A stretch of 64,000 bases of DNA. Source: Aedes albopictus. Its lineage: Eukaryota; Arthropoda; Insecta; Diptera; Culicidae. The stretch lies in assembly GCF_035046485.1 (NCBI RefSeq), contig NC_085138.1:335813312-335877311 (forward strand). Reading direction: 5' to 3'. Made by a program: the position numbers and the translations under genes. Under the pieces are notes generated by a model. That model was not told the origin of the DNA. It was given only the letters and a program-made list of their open reading frames with translations, and did no database searches. Shown one piece after another: positions 56,396 to 64,000 of this stretch (position 1 is the first letter of the stretch; every line of letters starts with the position of its first letter).

Positions 56396-57639
56396 TGCTC
56401 AAAGAACACTATGTCGAATACATACAGGTCGAATTCTAATGGGAATATAGATCCATAAAGAATGAGAAGAAGAAGAAAAAATCCTGATGTTCATAATGTC
56501 GCAGATTTGCGATCTAGACAGACAGAACATAACTAGAGACACGCCAATTTTATTGCATAAAACCGTATTATCTGTTCACCGTTCACAATGTAACATTGAA
56601 ACTAACCATGCTTATATATAAACATTGAACACCATGCAACGTTGTTCAAGCTATTTTGATGTGCACTGATAAACATTTTATACTTTTCACGTTTTGTTCT
56701 TGTATGTACCGTATATTGGTGAACCTTTCACACTCCAGCCTTCATTCGATGATTTGTTCTATGATGGAACATACATGTGTAGTGGTGGTTGTCCTCGCCT
56801 TCCCACTTTGCAACATGAAGATGCAGCTATCGCAGATTAGATCAACATTACACAATCTAGTCCAGTCAGTATATTGTCCAGCCGAACAAACAACCATCAT
56901 CCAATATGTTCCTGCAGTGTGGCAGGCGCTGCATCAAGCGTGCCAGAGAAGTCGATATTTTACATCGACCTCCTCCGACCGACGTGTGAATTATGAATGG
57001 ACTTACACATAGAGCAGCAGCCCAGCAGGTCACGTCCCGAGCTGCATAACGAGGTCAATGGGACGGAGTTTAGTGTGGGCGACTCTACAATCTACATAGT
57101 TTGGTCGCATCCTCTATCGAAGCGCATTGGAAACAACGGAGCACGTTCAATTAATCGCGATAGCACCCGGAGGGCATTATCATAAACAGAAACGCAAATT
57201 GTGCGGAAAATAAGCCTCTGGCTCTTTGGAGGGCTGACTGGTTGAGTGTCGTTTCACGTAAAGTGGTGCGCCGTTTCGTGGAAGCTCTAGGCAATTTGTG
57301 GGATTTTGTTGTTCGCTTTGTGGGCCCACTAAAATCAATTCACCATATCCATTAAAGGTAATATCTTGTCTACTACTTGGTGGAGAAAGGAATCTAACAT
57401 AAAGATCTCACCATAATGGAAACAATCGAATTATGGTAGACCAAAAAAAATCATCATTAGACTTCTGGCAACATTCTTCTCGTTCGTCGAGTCATCGATG
57501 TTTCATTCAAATATAACGTAACGCAATTGTCGATGTAAACATGATTGACTTTTCTCAGCCCCATGTAACAAATCGTAAAACATTTTCAACTCCTTCTCCT
57601 TACGTAACACATAAACAAAGCCAACAAAAATTGAAATGA
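56396..57639. other. No gene recognised
   Basis: AT-rich sequence with a short GAAGAAGAA run near 56464-56476. The frames near 56656-57185 have no recognisable features. Confidence 0.45.
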
Positions 57640-58130
57640 TTTCAAAATATGGTGACGAGCGATAATGATGTTACCCGCGAGGTGTAAAGACGGATTGCGG
57701 CTGCAAATCGGGCCTTTTTCGGTCTGCGAAACCAGCTGAAGTCCCGTAGGCTGAAAACGAAGGCAAAACTCGCGTTGTACTAAACTCTGATTCTTCCGAT
57801 TGCTTTATACGGTTATGAAACATGGACGTTGAAAAAAGCTGTTCGGAGAGCCTTTGGAGTCTTCGAACGAAAAGTGCTGCGAATAAAACACGGCAGGCTG
57901 CGGTGGGCTGTGCACATAGCTCATATGCCGAAGGAACGACAAGCTAAAATCATATTCAGCACACAGCCACGAAGAAGTCGCCGGCATCGTGGAAGGCCGC
58001 GCACACGTTGGCATTTTGCAGTTGAGGAGGACTCTAAACGTTCAGGGCGACTGGAAACGATTGGCCCAGCGAGACCAGTGGAGGCGGATACTTCATTCGC
58101 CGTAGACTCATCGCTACGAGTTGTAACCTA
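57640..58130 (+). pseudogene. RTE-like LINE C-terminal relic
   Basis: Translation gives RRIAAANRAFFGLRNQLKSR followed by KTKAKLALY.TLILPIALYG and YETWTLKK. A 113-residue frame (57829-58170) then has RRAFGVFERKVLR, GRLRWAVHIAHMPKER, and RRHRGRPRTRW. This is the thumb and C-terminal segment shared by RTE/BovB-like elements and corresponds to the end of the RTE at 53-56 kb, though from a clearly different subfamily. A stop after LALY and a late frameshift break it. The RT core is missing. Confidence 0.75.
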
Positions 58131-58189
58131 TCAAGTATCAAATAAGTATAATATACAAGTGATTTTTTGAAATGAATTGAAGTAGAATT

Positions 58190-61100
58190 GGTTTTTATCC
58201 TAAAGTAGTACCCTCAGAATTCCTCCAGGAGTTCCCCAATTATTTCTAAAACAGTTTCCCAGGACTTCCTGCAGGAGTTTCTCGGTAATTCCTTTAGGAG
58301 TTCCCTGAAAATACCTCAAGAAGTTTCTCGGAATTGTTCAGGAGCTGCTCGAATATTATTTCGAGGAATTCTCTGAAAGTTTCTCCAACAATTTCTCGGA
58401 AATTCCTTCTGAAGTGCTTTGAATGAATATTCAGGAGTTCCTCTGGAATTCCTCCATGAGTTTCTCGAGTATTCATCCTAGAGATCTTCGGGAATTCCTC
58501 CAGGAAATCTTCGTTGATTCCTCCAGAAATTTCTCGAGAATTTCCTTAGGAGCTCCTCGGGCATTCCGCCAGGAGTTCCTCGGGCCCTCCTCGAAAATTC
58601 TTTCAGGAGTTCCAAAGAAATTGCTCCACAAGATCCTTGGAGTTCCTCGGGAATGTATCCAAAAGTTCCTCGGGAATTCATCCAAGAACTCCTCCGGATT
58701 TCCTCCAGAAATTCCTCTGAAATTCCACCAGGAGTTTCTCGTAAATACCTCTAGGAGTACCTCAGGAATTCCTCCAGAAGTTCCTATGGCATCCACTGAG
58801 TTACCCGGAAATTTCTCTAGAAATTCGTTGGGAACTCCATCAGGAAGTCCTCGCAAAATCCTCCAGGAGTTCTCCAAAAATTCCTCAAGAAGTTTCTCGG
58901 ATTCTTTTTCAGAAGCTTTTCGAAAAATATCTCCAGGAATTCTGTGGAAATTTCTCCAAGAGTTTCTTGGAAATCCCACCAGTAGTTTCTCTTGGATCCC
59001 TCTATATCTAGGATATTCCTCCAGGAGTTTCTTGAGACCTCCTCGAAAATTCTTCCAGGAGTTATTAGGATATTGCTCCACGAGATCCTTGGAAATTCAT
59101 CCAGGAGTTCCTCTGGAATTCCTCTAGAAAATCGTCGGGAATTCCTTCAGGAGTTCCTCGGGAATTCCTCCAAGAATTCCTCTGGATTTCCTCCAAGAAT
59201 TACTCGGGATTTCCTCCAGGAGTTCTTCTGAAATTCCTCCAGGAGTTTCTCGTGAATATCTCCATGAGTACCTTTTCAATTTCTCCAGGAGTACCTCGGG
59301 AATTCCTCCTGGGGTTCCTCGGGAATACCTTGAGGAGTTCTTCGGGAATTCCTCCAGAAGTTCCTCGAGGATTCTTCCACGAGTTCCTCGGGAGCTCGTT
59401 CAAGAGTTCCTCAGGAATTCTTAAAGGAGTTCCTTAGAAATCCCTCCAGAAGTTCCTCTGGAATTCCTACAGGAGATCCTAGGGAATTTCATCAGAAGTT
59501 TCTCGGGAACCCCTCGAAAATTCTTCTAGGAGTTTCTAGGGTATTCATCCAGGGGTTCCTCGGGAGCTCCTCGTAAATTCTTCCAGAAGTTCCAAGAGAA
59601 TTGCTCCACGAGATCCTTGGAAATTTCTCTAGGAGTTTCTCGGGAATGCTTTCAGATGTTTCTATGGAATTTATCCTGAAGTTCCTTCAGAATTCCTCCA
59701 GAACATCGTAGGGAATTCTTCCACGAGTTGTTTAAGAATTTCTTTATGTCATCCTAGGAAATTTCTTTTGTTATTCGTCGGGAGTTCTTCGATATTTCTC
59801 CAGGAGTTCTTCGGGAATTCCTCCAGGAGTTTTCCAAAAATACCTCAAGAAGTTTCTCGGAATTTTTTTAACCGGAACTCATTGAAAAATATTTCCAGAA
59901 ATTCACTGGAAATTTCTCCAGTAGCTTCCCGGCAATTCCTCTAGGAATTCCTCGGTATATACTCCAAGAGTTCCTCGGGAATTTTTCCAGGAGTTTCTCG
60001 ATTTTTTTTACAGGAGCTTCGAAAAATATTTCCAGAAGTTCTTTGGAAATTTCTCCAGTAGTTTCTCGAGGATTTCTCTACCCACAGGAGACCCGGATTT
60101 CTCCATGAGTTTCCCGGAAATTCTTCCAGGAGTTTCTCGGGAATTTCTCCAGGAGTTCCTTAGAAATTCCTCCAGAGATTCCTCTAGAACTCCTCCTGGA
60201 GCTCCATTGAATTTCCTCCAGGAGTTCCTCGGGTACTCCTCCAGGAGTTCCTCGGGAATTCCTCGGAAATTCTTCTAGGAGTTCCTAGGAAATTGTTCCA
60301 CGACATCCTTGGATATTCTGCCTAAAGATCCTATGGAATTCCTCCAGGAGTTCCCCGAAAATTTCTCAAGATGTTTTTAGGATGTTTAAACAAGAACTCT
60401 TCAAAAAATATCTCCAGGAATTCTCTGAAAATTTCTCCAAGAATTTTCCGGAAATCCCACCAGTAGTTTCTCGAGGATTTCCCAAGGAGTTCTCTGTGAA
60501 TTTCTCCAGGAGTTTCCCGGAAATTCCTCCAGGAGTTTCTCAGGAATTCCTCCAGAATTTCCTTGGATATTCTTCCAGGAGCTCGTCTGAAATTCCTCCA
60601 GGAGTTCCTCGGATATTCCTCCAGGAGTTTTTCGGGAATTCTGCCAGGAGATCCTTGGGAATTCCTCCAGAAGTTCTTCTGGAATTCATCCAGGAGATCC
60701 TTGGAAATTCCTCCAAGAGTTCTTCGAGCATTCCCCCAGAAGTTCTTCAGGAACCCCTTGGAAATTCTTCCAGGAGATCCTAGGGTATTCCTACAGGTGT
60801 TTCTCGGGAGATCCTCAGAAATTCTTCCACGAGTCCTTGAGAGTTTCACTGTGTCTTCCTCGGAAATTTATCTGGTTATTCATCCGAAACTCCACCAGGA
60901 GTTCCTAGGGTATTTCTCCAGAAGTTTCTCGGGAATTCCTCAAGAATTCCTTCAAGAGTTCTCCGAAAATACATCAAGAAGTTTCTCGGATTTTTTTACC
61001 GGTTCTCTTCGAAATATATCTCCAAGAACTCTCTGGAAATCCCAGAAGCTTCCCGGAAATTCCTCCAGGAATTCCCCGGTAATTTCTCCAGGAGTTCCTC

Positions 61101-63980
61101 GGGAATTTCTCTAGGAGTTTCTCGGATTTTTTTTACAAGAGCTCATCGAAAAATATTTGCAAGGATTCAATGGAGTCCCCTGTGATTTTTTGCAGGAGAT
61201 TCCTGGAAATTTCTCCAGAAATTCCTCGGTATATACTCCAAGAGTTCCTCGGGAATTCCACTAGGAGTATCTCGAATTGTTTTACAGGAGTTTTTCGAAA
61301 AATATTTCCAGAAATTCTTTGGAAATTTCTCCTTTAGTTTCTCGAGGATTCCTTCAAGAGTCCCGTTTGGATATCTCCACGAGTTTCCCGGAAATTCTTC
61401 CAACAGTTTCTCGGGAATTTCTCCAGGAGTTCCTAGAAATTCCTCCAGGGATTCCTCTGGAATTCCTTCAGGAGTTCCTTTGAATTTCCTCAAGGAGTTC
61501 CTCGGGTGTTCTCCCAGGAGTTCCTCGGGAATTCCTCGGAAATTCTTCTAGGAGTTCCTAGGGAAGTGTTCCACGACATGCTTGTGAATTCTGCCTGAAC
61601 ATCCTATGGAATTCCTTCAGGAGTTCCCCTAAAATTTCTCAAGATGTTTTTCGGATGTTTTGACAGGAACTCTTCGAAAAATATCTCCAGGAATTCTCTG
61701 GAAATTTCTCCAAGAGTTTCTCGGAAATCCCACCAGTAGTTTCTCGAGGATTTCTTTAGAAGTTCTCTGTGAATTTCTCCAGGAGGTTTCCGGAAATTCC
61801 TCCATGAGTTTCTCGGGAATTCCTCCAGTATTTCCTTGGAAATTCTTCCAAGAGCTCCTCTGGAATTCCTCGAGGAGATTCTCGGGAATTCCTTCAGGAA
61901 ATTCTTGGAAATTCCTCCAGGAGTTCCTCGGATATTTCTCCAGAAGATTCTTGGGAATTTCTTCAGATGTTCATCGGTAATTCCTCCAGGAGTTTTTCGG
62001 GAATTCTGCCAGGAGATCCTTGGGAATTCCCCAAGAAGTTCTTCGGGAACCCCTTGGAAATTCTTCCTGGAGTTCCTAGGGTATTCCTACAGGTGTTCCT
62101 CGAGAGATCCTCAGAAATTCTTCCACGAGTCCTTGAGATTTTCACTGTGTCTTCCTTGGAAATTTATCTGGTTATTCATCGGATACGCCACCAGGAGTTC
62201 CTAGGGTATTTCTCCAGATGTTTCTCGGGAATTCCTCTAAGAGTTCCTCAAGAATTCCTCCAGGAGTTCTCCGAAAATACATCAAGAAGTTTCTCGGATT
62301 TTTTTACCGGAGCTCTTCGAAATATATCTCCAGGAATTCTCTGGAAATTTCTCAAGAAGCTTCCCGGAAATTCTTCCAGGAATCCCCCGGTAATTCCTCC
62401 AGGAATTCTCCGGTATATACTCCAAGCGATCCTTGGGAATTCCTCCAGGAGTTTCTCGATTTTTTAACAGGAGCTTTTCGAAAAATATTTCCAGAAATTC
62501 TTTGGAAATTTCCACAGTTATTTCTCGAGGATTCCTCTATCCACAGGGGACTCGGATTTCTCCATGAGTTTCCCGGAAATTCTTCCAGGAGTTTCTTGGA
62601 AATTTCTCCAGGAGTTCCTTAGAAATTCCTCCAGGGATTCCTCTGGAATTCCTCCAGAAGCTCCTTTGAACTTCCTCCAGGAGGTCCTCGAGAATTCCTT
62701 GGAAATTCTTCTAGGAGTTTCTAGGGAATTGGTCCACGACACCCTTGGAAATTCCGCCTGAAGATCCTATGGAATTTCTCCAGGAGTTCCCCGAAAATTT
62801 CTCAAGATGTTTTTCAGATGTTTTTACTGGAACTCTTCGATAAAGATCTCCAGGAATTCTCTGAAAATTTCTCCAAGAATTTTTCAGAATTCACACCAAT
62901 TGTTTCTCGAGGATTTCTCTAGGAATTCTCTGTGATTTTTTCCAGGAGTTTCCCGGATATTCCTCGAGGAGCTCCTCGGGTATTCCTCCAGGAGATTATT
63001 GGGAATTTCTCCAGATGTTCATCGGGAATTCTGCCAGGACATCCTTGGGAATTCCTCCAGAAGTTCCTGTGGAATGCCTCCAGGAGATCCTTGGAAATTC
63101 CTCCAAGAGTTCCTCGAGTATTCCCCTAGACGTTCTTCAGGAACCCCTTGGAAATTCTCCCAGGAGTTCCTAGGGTATTCCTACAGGTGTTTCTCGGGAG
63201 ATCCTCAGAAGTTCTTCCACGAGCCCTTGAGAATTTCATTGTGTCTTCCTCGGAAATTTTCCTAGTTATTCGTCGGAAACTCCACCAGGAGTTCCTAGGG
63301 TATTTCTCCAGAAGTTTCTCGGGAATTCCTCAAGAATTCCTCCAGGAGTTCTCCGAAAATACATCTAGAAGTTTCTCGGATTTTTTTACCGGAGCTCTTC
63401 GAAAAATATCTCCAAGAATTCTATGGAAATTTCTCCAGAAGCTTCTCGGAAATTCCTCCAGGAATTCCCCGGTAATTCCTCCAGGAGTTTCTCGGGAATT
63501 CCTCTAGGAGTTTCTCAGATTTTTTTTTAAAAGAGCTTATTCCTCCAGGAGTTTTTCAGAAACCCCTCGGATATTCTTTCGGGAGTTCCTAGGATATTCC
63601 TCCATGAGTTCCACGGGAGATCTTCGGAAATTCTTCCAAGAATACCTAGGGATTTGCTCCACGAGATCCTTGGGAATTTCTCCAGGAGTTTATTGGGAAT
63701 TCCTCCATGAGTTCCGCGCGAATTTCTCCAGGAGTTTTTTTTTATCTGTATTAACGAGATTTTTAGCCCTAGGCTAGTTCATCTCGGGACCCACGCTTTA
63801 CTTCCCTTCCGAAGGAAGAACTCACATTTTGCGAGTTTGTTGGGAGTGGGATTCGATCCCAGGTCCTCGGCGTGATAGTCACGTGCTTTCTCAGGAATCC
63901 TTCTAGGCGTTCCTAAGAAATTTCTCCTAGAGCTCTTCTAGAATGCCTCCAAAAGTTGCTATGAAATTCCTCCACGAATT
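58190..63980 (+). repeat. 23-bp-period minisatellite (GGAATTCCTCCAGGAGTTCC type), diverged
   Basis: About 5.8 kb of units with core GGAATTCCTCCAGGAGTTCC plus TCG. Consecutive units step by 23 bp (for example around 59161-59250), with occasional longer units containing TTTTTTACAGGAG. GGAATTCC and CTCCAGGAG are themselves palindromic. Longer segments such as the one with GGTATTTCTCCAGAAG recur near 60910, 62206 and 63300, indicating higher-order duplication at about 1.1-1.3 kb. The unit has no stop codon in any frame on either strand, which produces the many long but meaningless open frames. The array continues past the end of the window. Confidence 0.95.
63734..63887 (-). mobile_element. tRNA-derived SINE with poly(A) tail inside the minisatellite
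   Basis: On the minus strand there is a tRNA-like head with a B box (GGGATCGAATCCC, about 63848-63860 as its complement), a body containing TCCTTCGGAAGGGAAGTAAA and a GAACTAGCCTAGGGCTAAAA block, then an A tail seen as T at 63734-63743. TTTCTCCAGGAG at 63723-63734 and TTTCTCAGGA at about 63888-63897 may be a slightly altered target duplication. The overall form fits the Gecko/Feilai group of Aedes SINEs; I do not insist on the name. Confidence 0.7.
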
Positions 63981-64000
63981 CCTGGATAATTCCTTCAGGA

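Noticed and set aside
58423..63507. Many long open frames (up to about 230 codons) on both strands with F/L/S/P/G-rich repeats
   Set aside because: The repeat unit lacks stop codons in every frame of both strands, so long frames are expected by composition. They overlap on opposite strands and have no independent coding evidence.

Overview
This window looks like mosquito DNA, most likely from Aedes (Ae. aegypti or Ae. albopictus). The reasons are a Feilai-type tRNA-derived SINE with its triplet-repeat tail (about 19.26-19.59 kb), RTE-clade LINEs of the JAM1 type, several R1-clade LINE pieces, many short inverted-repeat elements, and a low-GC background. I found no convincing host protein-coding gene. 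Nearly all coding signal belongs to transposable elements, most of them broken.

Left part (0-17 kb): a tRNA-like SINE head, an AT-rich block, an RTE reverse-transcriptase relic split by an 821-bp inverted-repeat element, a degenerate ~150-200 bp repeat field that changes orientation (5.8-8.3 kb), a degenerate 23-bp-period minisatellite (8.4-10.9 kb), and a 4.7-kb two-ORF LINE on the minus strand (11.0-15.7 kb) lying between the ends of an older inverted-repeat element.

Middle (17-38 kb): a 4.67-kb element with ~150-bp terminal inverted repeats starting CACGGTG and a 5-bp target duplication, which suggests a Transib-like DNA transposon. It contains a zinc-finger-like ORF relic, a Feilai SINE split by a 70-bp palindromic element, and an LTR-like promoter. 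An RTE relic follows. Then comes the dominant feature: about 10.8 kb of 23-bp minisatellite whose core (24.0-33.7 kb) is nearly homogeneous, has higher-order duplications, and has a unit that is itself a hairpin. R1 relics follow, then a sharply delimited ORF1-only retroposon (37.24-38.35 kb).

Right part (38-64 kb): an R1 LINE 5' half broken by nested insertions, including a 2.1-kb element with ~680-bp inverted arms; a 176-bp insertion with a 13-bp target duplication and a hammerhead-ribozyme-like core (44.1-44.3 kb); a purine-rich GTGAG minisatellite; a nearly perfect 1.6-kb palindrome with Transib-type ends (47.9-49.5 kb); further MITEs and R1 scraps; an almost full-length RTE LINE (53.1-56.4 kb) with two frameshifts and two nonsense codons; and 5.8 kb of another 23-bp-period minisatellite carrying a SINE.

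The genes do not form a pathway. The window is a record of nested transposition and tandem-repeat growth. The items most worth following are the 23-bp minisatellite family shared by several loci, the hammerhead-like insertion, the two CAC-ended elements with 5-bp duplications, and the ORF1-only retroposon.
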